Shown one piece after another: positions 1 through 8,140 of a stretch of DNA of 42,231 nt. Numbering within the stretch: the first letter of the stretch is position 1; each line of letters starts with the position of its first letter. This DNA is from Candidatus Poribacteria bacterium. Lineage in GTDB: Bacteria; Poribacteria; WGA-4E; WGA-3G. The translations under genes were made by a program, and so were the position numbers. Under the pieces are notes generated by a model that worked only from the letters and a program-made list of their open reading frames with translations, was not told where the DNA came from and searched no databases. The stretch lies in assembly GCA_021295715.1 (NCBI GenBank), contig JAGWBV010000079.1, forward strand, positions 3,876-46,106, in the 5' to 3' direction.

Positions 1-1206
1 TTTCGGCGGACGTGTGCCCCACCAGAAGATGTCGTATCCGACAGGGGGACCACCCATTTCATAGAAGTTATCGTAAATCTCGTGCTCGTTCGCAATACGT
101 TCAATCTGATACTCAGGCATGACGTAACGCATCTGTGCGAGGAAGAGACGAATCATCGCTTGCGCAGGTGCGTTCACACCGCAGTCGTCAAAGACGAGGA
201 ATCCACCTTTTTCAACGAGATAGCGACGCATACCAGCGGCTTCAGTCTCAGTGAGACGGCTATCCATTTTACCACCACCATACTGCCGTCCGAGCAAGTT
301 ACGAGAACGGGTGAGTGACGGATCGTGTCCTGTCATAAAGACGAAGGGTGTTTTGAAGAGGTTAGCATCGGTAAGTTTCAATGCGCCACCTTCAACGTTC
401 ATGTCGGTTTTAATCTTCGTACGCTCGTTGAGCCATTTCGTCAATGCGTTGAGGGAAGAAGCATCAGCCCACCAGTCAGAGAGACTGTGACGGATCCGTG
501 TGAAACGGAAGACGCCTCGGATGTCCTTACCTTTACCGATAACGCGTCCACCGGGTTCGCCTCTGGGCAGGGGTGGTACTTCAACGTTACCGAGTGTGAT
601 GTTTTCAACGACATCGCCGAGCGCATCGCGTGCGGCACCGACGTTTTCAACCATTGCGAGTCCGGGTGGACGTTCAAAAGCGACCTTCACCTGCACAACG
701 CTGCCTGCGACACCACGACCGATGTTAGCCGGTCCAGCGGAGGGGGCAGTTGCGACAGGGGCAGAGAACGCCAAGGCACCAGGGGCATCCGAAACAGGTA
801 GGTCAGCGTGTGTTACAACTGTCGGCACGGGTGCGTTCGGCGTAACCACTCTTGGTACATTCGGATTAATCGGTGCGTCCACTCTGACGGTTTGGTTTGA
901 AAATTCGAGCACTGTCTGCGGTTGGAAATTCGACTTCGCAACAAACGCAGTCGTTACACGAGGCTGTACTTGAACCTGTTCGACGACGACGGTGTTTTGT
1001 GTTGGAACCGTCGGCTTAATAATAGGTTTTACAACAGGTTTGCGGACCTTAGGCTTCGGTGGCTCCTTGGGTTGGAGCACTTCAGCACCCACGAGATCTT
1101 TGAACTGTTCAGTTTGCGTGACGAGATAAATGCCAGCAATGAACGCTATGACCGCGTGAAGTACCAATGAAGTCATCAAGGCACCTGAGGTTCGTTTTGC
1201 ACTCAT
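1..1206 (-). CDS. DUF4159 domain protein with TonB-like N-terminus (3' end outside window)
   Basis: An open frame of 402 codons runs from an ATG at 1206 to the window edge, so the C-terminus is missing. GGAGG lies 8 bases before the ATG, which fixes the start. One membrane helix (about residues 8-27) is followed by a Pro/Lys-rich stretch (about 45-65) and a Val/Pro-rich linker, as in TonB-type periplasmic spanners. The second half reads as DUF4159: a segment rich in 'RYL-KGGFLVFDD' and 'MGGPPVGYDIFWWGTRP' features. I infer an inner-membrane protein projecting into the periplasm. DUF4159 has no established activity, though the family is common in Planctomycetes and Poribacteria, often near ExbD and VWA/MoxR genes. 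The VWA protein at 8141 has a similar N-terminal layout. Confidence 0.8.
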   Translation of the reverse strand, partial: MSAKRTSGALMTSLVLHAVIAFIAGIYLVTQTEQFKDLVGAEVLQPKEPPKPKVRKPVVKPIIKPTVPTQNTVVVEQVQVQPRVTTAFVAKSNFQPQTVLEFSNQTVRVDAPINPNVPRVVTPNAPVPTVVTHADLPVSDAPGALAFSAPVATAPSAGPANIGRGVAGSVVQVKVAFERPPGLAMVENVGAARDALGDVVENITLGNVEVPPLPRGEPGGRVIGKGKDIRGVFRFTRIRHSLSDWWADASSLNALTKWLNERTKIKTDMNVEGGALKLTDANLFKTPFVFMTGHDPSLTRSRNLLGRQYGGGKMDSRLTETEAAGMRRYLVEKGGFLVFDDCGVNAPAQAMIRLFLAQMRYVMPEYQIERIANEHEIYDNFYEMGGPPVGYDIFWWGTRPPK

Positions 1207-1258
1207 TCGTTATTACCTCCAAGGGAAATTTGCGTATCCTACAGAAAATAAAAAGTTG

Positions 1259-1391
1259 TTGATGCAGGGATATATGCAATTTCCGTGCCAATGTGATAAA
1301 CACTGAATTGGCGATGAATCCCTGCATCAAACGGGTTAAGCTGCACGAAAAGGGGCAATCTCTTTTTAAGCTGCACAAAAAGGGGCAGTCT
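1259..1391. repeat. 12-bp inverted repeat plus two tandem 26-bp repeats
   Basis: A perfect 12-base inverted repeat (TTGATGCAGGGA at 1259-1270, its complement at 1319-1330) encloses a smaller CCAAT/ATTGG pairing. Directly beside it, two near-identical 26-mers (1336-1361 and 1366-1391, starting TTAAGCTGCAC and containing AAAAGGGGCA) sit 30 bases apart. The block fills the gap between the DUF4159 gene and the lipoprotein gene, both on the minus strand. Its role is unknown; there is no T-tract that would mark it as a simple terminator. Confidence 0.6.
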
Positions 1392-1419
1392 TTAGCAACC
1401 GTGTGCACCAAAATCGGAC

Positions 1420-2091
1420 TTATTCGACTTTGTCGGCAGCTGTTGTAAAGAAGCGGCCTGCCTCCTTAAGCCGGGGTTTACCTTTGTGAAAGCCAAAGAT
1501 GCCAAGGTTATTTTCGGTACTGCTATCCAACTCGTGGATCTTCCACCCATCCTTTTCCTCTTTCACCAGATAGAGATGCGTTTCGCCAGGAAACGCGCCT
1601 TTGTAACAATTGTAGCCTATGGCACTCGCTTCAATTTTGCTGCCTTTATAGCGAATCCAAAAATCTGTCAATTGGTCGTTCTGACCCCATTTGGATCCCT
1701 TTGTCCCGATGCCGATCCACAGACCTTCGATAGCGATTTCAACATTCCTCCAGCCGAAGGCGATTGGCACCGGTTCATTTCCGGCAAAGATTGTTCCGAA
1801 GGCAACCTTGCCGTCATTCGTCCGGAAAGTCTCCCCAATGGCTTTGAGATCGTTGTCGTTAAAGGCTTTGTAGAAGGCAGCATAGACCTCTTGAATTGCG
1901 GCTTTTTCTGCTGCGAAGTCGATAGGCGGTTTCGCAGCAACTGCTGGCGTATCAGAACTCGTAGATGAGGCACTTTCTGTCGGCTTTTCAGCGGATTCCT
2001 CTTCGGTGTCGCCACCACATCCTACAATGCCGACGCTCATGATGCCTACTGCGAAAAGGACAAGCACGAGCCACGTTAATCTCGATTGCAT
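1420..2091 (-). CDS. SnoaL-like (NTF2 fold) lipoprotein
   Basis: The 223-residue product starts with a lipoprotein signal peptide (basic start, hydrophobic core, lipobox IVGC at about residue 25) and a Ser/Thr/Glu-rich linker. The rest resembles the SnoaL-like/DUF4440 class of NTF2-fold proteins, with 'IQEVYAAFYKAFNDNDLKAI' type helices after residue 60. I chose the ATG at 2091 because AAAGGAGG lies 9 bases upstream; the frame is open to 2160, but the longer start would bury the signal peptide. Such domains bind small ligands or act as scaffolds and no substrate can be named. Transcription probably begins at the consensus promoter at 2257-2285. Confidence 0.75.
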   Translation of the reverse strand: MQSRLTWLVLVLFAVGIMSVGIVGCGGDTEEESAEKPTESASSTSSDTPAVAAKPPIDFAAEKAAIQEVYAAFYKAFNDNDLKAIGETFRTNDGKVAFGTIFAGNEPVPIAFGWRNVEIAIEGLWIGIGTKGSKWGQNDQLTDFWIRYKGSKIEASAIGYNCYKGAFPGETHLYLVKEEKDGWKIHELDSSTENNLGIFGFHKGKPRLKEAGRFFTTAADKVE

Positions 2092-2124
2092 TTTTCTAAA
2101 TTCCTCCTTTAGATTCATTACATT

Positions 2125-2147
2125 GCTTGCAAGCGAGCGTTGCAAGC
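2125..2147 (-). other. hairpin in the 5' leader of the SnoaL lipoprotein gene
   Basis: GCTTGCAA and its exact complement form an 8-bp stem around a 7-base loop. It lies between the promoter (2257-2285) and the start codon (2091), about 35 bases upstream of the ATG. It could stabilise the mRNA or act as a control element; no known riboswitch is recognised. Confidence 0.45.
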
Positions 2148-2256
2148 CGGTCGCATCCAAAAAAAAAATCGCGCTTTCCAGTTTCCCAAATGCGTATCAG
2201 GCAAAGATTCGCCGCTTAATGGCTAAGATACACTTTCCATGGATGCTGTTTAAGAC

Positions 2257-2285
2257 ATTATAACGTCTTTACAAAAATATGTCAA
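2257..2285 (-). promoter_or_regulatory. consensus sigma-70 promoter for the SnoaL lipoprotein gene
   Basis: On the minus strand TTGACA (2285-2280), a 17-base spacer and TATAAT (2262-2257) match the full housekeeping consensus. The -35 box touches the stop codon region of the upstream GT9 gene (stop at 2287), so the lipoprotein gene has its own promoter and a leader of about 160 bases. Confidence 0.85.
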
Positions 2286-2286
2286 G

Positions 2287-3453
2287 TTAATTTGTCACCG
2301 CTGATGCCTGTTGCTGTTTAGGGTCCAATTTCTCAATTTTCGTCAAATAAGCAGCCGCTTCAAGAGTCTGAATTACATGAGAAACCTGAATTTCGGACAT
2401 ACACCCCGCTTTTCCAAATCGACAGGTCGTACCTAAACAGGGACAGTCAGACTTCCGCTGAATCGTTTGACACTTTTCACCCGCTGGACCGAAACGGGTC
2501 GGATCTCCGGGTCCATACAATCCAATTGTCTGTGTGCCAACGGCAGCAGCGAGATGCATCGGGCCGCTATCGTTCCCGATAAACACATTGCATGTGGGCA
2601 AGATTGATGCCAACTGTGTCAGCGTCGTTTTGCCAGCGATATTGATTGATTCACCTCGCATCAGTGCTTGGATTTCGGTGATGATCGGTATTTCATCTTC
2701 CACACCGACAAACAGAATGTGTGCACGTTTTTGGGCAATCAGCCAATCCGCTAATTCGGCATACCGCTCAGGCAGCCACCGTTTCAGTACAATCGGGGAC
2801 CCAGGATGGATAGCAACCAACGGGTGTTGCCTCTCAATCTGATATGTGGCAAGGAAATCGGATGCCCATTTTTTATCTTCTGCTGTTACTGCGAAGATTG
2901 CGGTTTGGACAGGCGTTGGGATGCCGACTTGCCTTAAGACATCGAGATTACGCGTCGTTTCGTGAGTCCCACTGAATTGTGCCAAACCTAATTTGTTTGC
3001 AACTTGTAGGGCTCCACGACTGAGTCGTTTCGGCGTGAGTCGTCCGAATGCAAACCAGACAGTCCGCCAATCGCTGCGGAGTTCCACCATCAGATCGTAT
3101 TTTTGACAGCGTAACTCTCGGTAGAGCTTAAACGTTTCTCTGAGCGATGTCGGCTGCCCTGTGCGGCAAAAAGCGGGTGAATTGTATTCTATCACGTGAT
3201 TGACATCAGGATGCTTCTCTAAAACGACGCGACTCCACGCACCGGTGAGTGCGTGCAGTTCAGCGTTTGGATACGCTCGACGGAGATTCGAAAACACCGG
3301 TGTTGCTAACAGGACATCTCCGAGATGGTCGAGTTTGATAACAAGGATTCGTTCCGGCGCGAAAGATTTCGGAAACCAACGTTTCCGATAAAAAAGCCAC
3401 TGCACGACAGCGGAAGCGATTAGCGTGAGAATTTCGGGCGCGTTCTGAAACAT
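2287..3453 (-). CDS. glycosyltransferase family 9 (heptosyltransferase-like)
   Basis: The 388-residue product has the two-Rossmann GT-B layout of GT9. The N-terminal signature ILVIKLDHLGDVLLATPVF is at about 36-54. The C-terminal donor-site signature GNDSGPMHLAAAVGTQTIGLYG is at about 290-312, followed by a Cys-rich segment (CPCLGTTC...GC). Family members transfer heptose or related sugars to lipopolysaccharide core on the cytoplasmic face; the actual sugar cannot be read from sequence. Residues 7-20 are hydrophobic and may sit on the membrane. There is no Shine-Dalgarno before the ATG at 3453, and a promoter ends 8 bases upstream, which suggests a leaderless mRNA. Confidence 0.9.
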   Translation of the reverse strand: MFQNAPEILTLIASAVVQWLFYRKRWFPKSFAPERILVIKLDHLGDVLLATPVFSNLRRAYPNAELHALTGAWSRVVLEKHPDVNHVIEYNSPAFCRTGQPTSLRETFKLYRELRCQKYDLMVELRSDWRTVWFAFGRLTPKRLSRGALQVANKLGLAQFSGTHETTRNLDVLRQVGIPTPVQTAIFAVTAEDKKWASDFLATYQIERQHPLVAIHPGSPIVLKRWLPERYAELADWLIAQKRAHILFVGVEDEIPIITEIQALMRGESINIAGKTTLTQLASILPTCNVFIGNDSGPMHLAAAVGTQTIGLYGPGDPTRFGPAGEKCQTIQRKSDCPCLGTTCRFGKAGCMSEIQVSHVIQTLEAAAYLTKIEKLDPKQQQASAVTN

Positions 3454-3461
3454 CTTTTTGC

Positions 3462-3490
3462 AGTTTACTGAATTTGTGGGGATTTGTCAA
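3462..3490 (-). promoter_or_regulatory. promoter giving a probably leaderless GT9 transcript
   Basis: TTGACA (3490-3485), a 17-base spacer and TAAACT (3467-3462) on the minus strand. The -10 box ends only 8 bases before the GT9 ATG at 3453, so transcription should begin at or next to the start codon. This fits the missing Shine-Dalgarno sequence. Confidence 0.7.
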
Positions 3491-3871
3491 AAGGAATTCC
3501 GTCCAGTGAATCCGTAGTGGTCCGCCAGCCGCCGCGAACGTGTATCGCTAATCCACCGCTCACACGCAATATCTCCCGAAAGAATCTTCTAACATCTCTC
3601 TATCCCACCCGACTGTCGACTCACAAATTTTGTTATACTGTTCATTATTTGAACAAATTTGTCCATTTTCTTTTACAAAAATCAGATAAAATAGCAAAAT
3701 AAGGTAGGTTTTGCTATTTTTCGGACTGGCACCGTCCTTGCTAAACATTATATTGGAGTTCCTTACGAGATATATAGAGTTACTCGGATACTCAAAACAA
3801 AAAGGCAGTGGATGTGGAATCGTCCCCAAAATTATTCAAATAATTTCTAAGAGGTATTGGAGGCATCTATT
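3491..3871. other. AT-rich divergent intergenic region
   Basis: No credible gene is visible between the GT9 gene and the small ORF at 3872. The region holds an AT-rich part (3620-3720) with partial palindromes such as GTTCA-TTATT-TGAAC, and the 12-bp hairpin listed separately. It must contain the promoter for the plus-strand lipoprotein gene, but no clear -35/-10 pair was found. Confidence 0.5.
3688..3720. terminator. 12-bp AT-rich hairpin, possible terminator or operator
   Basis: AAAATAGCAAAA (3688-3699) and its exact complement (3709-3720) surround a 9-base loop, with T-runs on both strands. It could end transcription in either direction or bind a dimeric regulator upstream of the cytochrome gene. 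The weak A+T stem makes terminator function uncertain. Confidence 0.4.
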
Positions 3872-3940
3872 ATGTTTGTAAGAATCAATAAAGTCTTGAC
3901 ACGACAGACTTATCGAACGATGAAGGACAATTACTCATGA
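3872..3940 (+). CDS. 22-codon upstream ORF coupled to the cytochrome lipoprotein gene
   Basis: GGAGG at 3860-3864 precedes an ATG at 3872, opening a 22-codon frame (MFVRINKVLTRQ...YS). Its TGA overlaps the ATG of the downstream gene as ATGA at 3937-3940, the usual signature of translational coupling. The peptide is basic and matches nothing I recognise. It may be a leader peptide controlling entry to the downstream gene, or simply a ribosome-loading device, since the downstream gene has only a modest AAGGA. Confidence 0.45.
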   Translation: MFVRINKVLTRQTYRTMKDNYS

Positions 3941-5370
3941 AGACGAACACACGCATACACTTCTTATTCACTCTTGGCTTACTATTTCTTGCCCTCAGTT
4001 GTGGGCCTGATGGGAGTGACATCCTACGCCCCTCTGACATATTCGATGTCACACAAACATTGCTCGCGGAAACGAAGGAGTCCCCTAACACTCAGGCTCC
4101 GCTTGACTCTCAGGACACCTATAACACAGTGCTTGCACCTATCCTCACAGAACGTTGCGCTATTAGAGGTTGTCACGTTACTGGTGGTCCAAAGAACCTT
4201 GATTTTACTACATATAGCAGCTTCACGAAAGGTGGCGATGATGGCGCAATATTTATCCCGGGCAATGCTAAAGATAGTACTGTTATTAAGGAGATCGTTT
4301 CAGGCAGAATGCCGCCTTACGGGGATCCGTTGACTCCTGCCCAAATTCAGGCATTTCGGGATTGGATTAATCAAAGTGCAGCCGATGACAGTTCAGGTGC
4401 CGATAAACCTGACAGCCAGGCCTCCGTTTTGCTGGATACACCCGATGCAGTTGAAATAACCCATTACAGCAATTGGCAACTCACAGAACGCACACCGCCT
4501 ATGGTTCGTGATGGTATAACGATATTTACAAAGGTCGTGTTTGCTAAAAATGCGCCTTATAGAGTTGCCAATGATTCCTCGGCGCGTCCGGATATAAGAT
4601 ATATATTATCGAGATCTGACGGGAGCAAAGTGGAGAGGCGTTATAGTATTGTACCGCGCGACTCTACTGGTAGCGACTTTGTAAGTGCTGACTGCAAGCC
4701 TATAGAGGGCACAAAAGTATTTGTCTGTAAGTACACGCTTCCTGTTTCTGACTTCACGGAATTTTCTGTAAATATCCTCGGTATTGTACTTGATGGCACT
4801 TCGTTGAAGATCGACTCAAAACGGGTACCGGAACAACAAGAAGTACTTCAACAACAACCAGTGCAACAACCCCCTACGCCTCAGGTTGTCTCCTTTGAAC
4901 GCGATCTTTTGCCTATTCTGAGAGGACGGTGTGCGTTTGCTGGCTGTCATGTTGCTGGAGGTCCCGAAGGCATTGATCTCAGCACGTATGAAGCTTTTGC
5001 GAGGGGTGGAAACGATGGTCCCATCTTCATCCCTGGGAATCCCGCGAGCAGCGATATTATCGAAGAAATCGTTTCAGGAAGGATGCCACCCGGTGGACCC
5101 CGCCTGACAGATTCCCAGATCCAACTTTTCATTGACTGGATTAATCAACAAAAACCAACAGTTCTCAACCGAGACAATAATGTTGCTACTCGAACAACTT
5201 TCCCTCCAAGCACTGCAACGAGTAACGATGACGACGATGATGATCACGACGATGATGACCACGACGACGATCACGATGACGATGATGATGACGACGATCA
5301 CGATGACGATGATGATCACGACGATGACCACGACGACGATGATGATGACGATGACCACCATGATGATTAG
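3937..5370 (+). CDS. lipoprotein with two CX4CH cytochrome-c-like domains and an Asp/His tail
   Basis: The 477-residue product has a lipoprotein signal (lipobox ALSC, Cys22). Two homologous domains of about 90 residues follow, each with a CX4CH motif (C74-C79-H80 and C332-C337-H338) and a downstream GRMPP giving a possible Met ligand (M125, about M383). This is the layout of planctomycete-type c cytochromes, but with four residues between the cysteines rather than two. A beta-rich spacer of about 150 residues lies between them. A Gln/Pro linker precedes the second domain. The last 47 residues (431-477) are only Asp and His (39 D, 8 H). I infer a surface or periplasmic electron carrier or metal-binding protein. 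The tail may chelate metal ions; that is untested. Confidence 0.75.
   Translation: MKTNTRIHFLFTLGLLFLALSCGPDGSDILRPSDIFDVTQTLLAETKESPNTQAPLDSQDTYNTVLAPILTERCAIRGCHVTGGPKNLDFTTYSSFTKGGDDGAIFIPGNAKDSTVIKEIVSGRMPPYGDPLTPAQIQAFRDWINQSAADDSSGADKPDSQASVLLDTPDAVEITHYSNWQLTERTPPMVRDGITIFTKVVFAKNAPYRVANDSSARPDIRYILSRSDGSKVERRYSIVPRDSTGSDFVSADCKPIEGTKVFVCKYTLPVSDFTEFSVNILGIVLDGTSLKIDSKRVPEQQEVLQQQPVQQPPTPQVVSFERDLLPILRGRCAFAGCHVAGGPEGIDLSTYEAFARGGNDGPIFIPGNPASSDIIEEIVSGRMPPGGPRLTDSQIQLFIDWINQQKPTVLNRDNNVATRTTFPPSTATSNDDDDDDHDDDDHDDDHDDDDDDDDHDDDDDHDDDHDDDDDDDDHHDD
5227..5367 (+). repeat. GAY/CAC codon repeat encoding the Asp/His tail
   Basis: About 140 bases consist entirely of GAT, GAC and CAC codons. 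Asp blocks of 3, 4, 5, 6 and 8 are separated by single His codons, ending in His-His-Asp-Asp. GAT and GAC alternate irregularly, so the codons are varied although the protein is uniform; that argues for selection on the protein rather than recent slippage. Confidence 0.85.
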
Positions 5371-5406
5371 CAGGGATTCCAATATTGCTGCTACTTCACC
5401 GCTCCG

Positions 5407-5440
5407 TAGAGGCTGGTTTCAGACCAGCCTCTATATTTAA
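5407..5440 (+). terminator. intrinsic terminator after the cytochrome lipoprotein gene
   Basis: TAGAGGCTGGT (5407-5417), loop TTCAG, then the exact complement (5423-5433) make an 11-bp GC-rich stem, followed by a short T-rich run. It sits 37 bases after the stop codon and before the next promoter. Confidence 0.8.
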
Positions 5441-5484
5441 GCCCACCTCCTTCACTATTCAACAAAAAGCAAACCCAAACCCAT

Positions 5485-5514
5485 TTGCATTCGTCAGATA
5501 GATTCTGATATACT
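5485..5514 (+). promoter_or_regulatory. probable sigma-70 promoter for the RPH/PEP-synthase-like gene
   Basis: TTGCAT (5485-5490), 18-base spacer, TATACT (5509-5514). Predicted transcription start near 5521 lies at the alternative TTG codon (5523), which supports the ATG at 5556 as the true start. Confidence 0.6.
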
Positions 5515-5555
5515 ATTTTCACTTGCTTTTACCCCTCACAGACGAATTTAAGCAC

Positions 5556-8114
5556 ATGCAATTTATCAAATACTTTTCAGAGATCGACGATGCCGACTTG
5601 CCGCGAGTCGGCGGAAAAGGGTTGAACCTCGGAAAACTGACGAGGACCGGGTTTCCAGTACCGAACGGTTTTTGTGTCACCACGGATGCCTATCGCTTGT
5701 CTGTTGAAGGTCTATTGGAACAGAATCAGAGTAACGTTAAAGACATCGAATTATCACCAGAACTCGTTGCAGAAATCCATGCGGCGCGAGAAACATTGCA
5801 GACAGCTGCGGTCGCAGTGCGTTCCAGTGCCACAGCAGAGGACCTGGCAGAAGCGAGTTTTGCGGGGCAGCAGGATACCTTTTTGAATGTAACACCCGAT
5901 AAACTTTTAGACGCGCTGAAAGCCTGCTGGGCATCACTCTGGTCGGAACGAGCCATTGCCTATCGGCAGACGCAGAAGATCCCTGATGAAGGATTAGCAA
6001 TGGCAATCGTTATTCAAGAAATGTGTGAATCAGATGTTTCTGGCGTGCTTTTTACTGTTGCTCCGTTTAATGAGAACGCCGCTATTATTGAATCGAATTG
6101 GGGATTAGGTGAGTCGGTTGTATCTGGTGCGATCACGCCTGATAGTTTTTACGTATCGCGGGATACAGGTGAGGTACTGGAAAGAAGTATCGCTACGAAA
6201 TGCGAAATGGTAACTGCTGCTGGTGTCAGTGCGGTCCCCTCTGCACAGCAGGATACCCCAAGTTTAACGGACGCGCAACTGAAGGAGCTCACACAACTCG
6301 GCAGGCAGGTTGAAACCTACTATGGACAACCGATGGATATTGAATGGGCACTTGCAGACGGACAGTTTGTCCTGCTGCAGTCCCGTTACATTACTACATC
6401 CGCCGAACCTGTCACACATCTTAGTCAAACACATTCCATCTCCGAAGCAGATAAAGAAAGCATTGAGAAAATCCGTCAAGAGGAAATCCAGATATTGGAA
6501 GCACGTGCCGATGAACAGGGGACCGTTTGGTGTCATCATAATCTTGCGGAGGTGCTACCGGCTCCACTCCCGATGACGTGGGAGATTCTGAAGAAATTTA
6601 TGTCGGGTGCGGGTGGGTTAGGTAAAGCGTATCAAGGCTTGGGGTTTTATCCAAGTGAGCGCGTCAATCATGAAGGGATTCTTGACCTGATATGTGGGCG
6701 GGTCTATGTTAATTTGAACCGTGAGGCGGAGCTCCATTTCGACGGTTTCCCATTTGCACACGATTTTAACGCCTTGAAGCAAAACCCACAAGCAGCGATG
6801 TATGCGCAGGCACAAACCGATATTACGCGGAGTAACGCCTCATTTTGGTTGAAACTACCGCTCCATATCATCCGTATGAGCAGAGCGGAGATGCGGCTGC
6901 GGCAGTGCCGCTCTGATTTCGGCCGATCGCTAACTGAAGAAGCATTTCCGGCGTTTCAAGCGGAAGTAGAAGCAGAGCGAAACATTTCATACTCAGACCT
7001 AACGGATATCGAATTAGTGACGAAGTTTGAAGAATGGTGTGCTAAAACACTGGACGACTTTGCACCGAAAGCCCTGACCGCTACACTCCTCGCCGGGTTT
7101 TCACTTCAACGATTGGAGGCGGCTCTTCAGAAGTGCTTGAATGAAACAGAAGTAAAAACTTCCGCGAGCAGGCTTATCAGTGGAATTTCTGGTAATCTCA
7201 CCGTTGAAACCAACGAGAAATTGTGGGAAGTGGCAACAGGAAACTTGACCCTTACCGATTTCCTAAAAGATTACGGACATCGAGGCGTTGATGAGTTTGA
7301 ATTAGCACAACCCCGTTGGCGCGAAGATACCACTTATCTTGAACAGATCGTCGCCTCTTTCCAACAAGAGAATGCTGAATCCTCTTTTTCTAAGGATGAT
7401 GGGGCGAAGCAACAGATAGAACAACGTGAGTCGGCGGAAAAGGAACTCGCCGCACACCTGAAAAATAAAACGGGTTTAAGAAAGCAGATTGAGAGCGAAC
7501 TGGACTTCACAAGACGCTACATGCCCTTCAGAGAGACAGCGAAATTTTACCTTATGCTCGGTTATGAACAGATTCGACGTGCCCTGCTTGAATTGGATCG
7601 CCGTTATCGACTCGATGGCGGTGTCTTCTATCTCGTGGCTGATGAATTACGACGACTCACAAACGGTGAGGTATTCAGTGATCTTATCACTGCCCGTAAG
7701 ACGAAGCGCGAATTGATGTTACAAATTGAGGTGCCGGACGTTATCTTCAGTGATACATTGGATCAGATCGGTATCTCGATACCCCTCGAAGCGGTTGATA
7801 CACTCACTGGAGTGGGCGTTTCGGCAGGTGTTGCAACAGGACACGCGCGCGTGCTTCTGACACCGACAGATGTGCGACCATCCGACAGGAATTATATTCT
7901 GGTATGCCCGTCAACCGATCCGGCATGGACCCCGCTTTTTCTGCCTGCAGCGGGACTGGTGATGGAGCGAGGGGGGATACTTTCACACGGTGCGGTCGTT
8001 GCCAGAGAATATGGCGTGCCTGCTGTGGCGAACATCCCGAACGCAACTCGCCGTATTGCTGACGGGCAGATGCTCCAAGTTGATGGGAATCATGGAACGA
8101 TCTCAATTTTTTAG
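5556..8114 (+). CDS. PEP-synthase-like / rifampicin phosphotransferase-type enzyme
   Basis: The 852-residue enzyme has an N-terminal PPDK/PEP-synthase ATP-grasp domain (about 1-310; GGKGLNLGKL, VRSSATAEDLAEASFAGQQDTF). A middle domain of about 420 residues follows. At the C-terminus is a swivelling phosphohistidine domain with GGILSHGAVVAREYGVPAV; His at about 811 is the catalytic residue. This order, with no C-terminal PEP/pyruvate barrel, matches rifampicin phosphotransferase and the wider dikinase family rather than true PEP synthase. The reaction is probably ATP to AMP with phosphoryl transfer to an unknown acceptor; antibiotic resistance cannot be claimed from sequence alone. A TTG at 5523 would add 11 residues but lies at the predicted transcription start. 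The next gene follows after 26 bases. Confidence 0.85.
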   Translation: MQFIKYFSEIDDADLPRVGGKGLNLGKLTRTGFPVPNGFCVTTDAYRLSVEGLLEQNQSNVKDIELSPELVAEIHAARETLQTAAVAVRSSATAEDLAEASFAGQQDTFLNVTPDKLLDALKACWASLWSERAIAYRQTQKIPDEGLAMAIVIQEMCESDVSGVLFTVAPFNENAAIIESNWGLGESVVSGAITPDSFYVSRDTGEVLERSIATKCEMVTAAGVSAVPSAQQDTPSLTDAQLKELTQLGRQVETYYGQPMDIEWALADGQFVLLQSRYITTSAEPVTHLSQTHSISEADKESIEKIRQEEIQILEARADEQGTVWCHHNLAEVLPAPLPMTWEILKKFMSGAGGLGKAYQGLGFYPSERVNHEGILDLICGRVYVNLNREAELHFDGFPFAHDFNALKQNPQAAMYAQAQTDITRSNASFWLKLPLHIIRMSRAEMRLRQCRSDFGRSLTEEAFPAFQAEVEAERNISYSDLTDIELVTKFEEWCAKTLDDFAPKALTATLLAGFSLQRLEAALQKCLNETEVKTSASRLISGISGNLTVETNEKLWEVATGNLTLTDFLKDYGHRGVDEFELAQPRWREDTTYLEQIVASFQQENAESSFSKDDGAKQQIEQRESAEKELAAHLKNKTGLRKQIESELDFTRRYMPFRETAKFYLMLGYEQIRRALLELDRRYRLDGGVFYLVADELRRLTNGEVFSDLITARKTKRELMLQIEVPDVIFSDTLDQIGISIPLEAVDTLTGVGVSAGVATGHARVLLTPTDVRPSDRNYILVCPSTDPAWTPLFLPAAGLVMERGGILSHGAVVAREYGVPAVANIPNATRRIADGQMLQVDGNHGTISIF

Positions 8115-8140
8115 GCAGCCTCGTAGTGGGGAAACGGAAT

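Noticed and set aside
325-973. Plus-strand frames of up to 158 codons opposite the DUF4159 gene
   Set aside because: They lie wholly opposite a convincing gene with a recognised domain and lack plausible protein features.
5074-5382. Minus-strand frame with a long Ile/Val-rich hydrophobic stretch opposite the Asp/His tail
   Set aside because: It is the complement of GAY/CAC codons (ATC, GTC, GTG), so the hydrophobic run is a shadow of the acidic tail. No ribosome site.
5523-5555. TTG start for the RPH-like enzyme
   Set aside because: It coincides with the predicted transcription start, and the family begins near the ATG at 5556.
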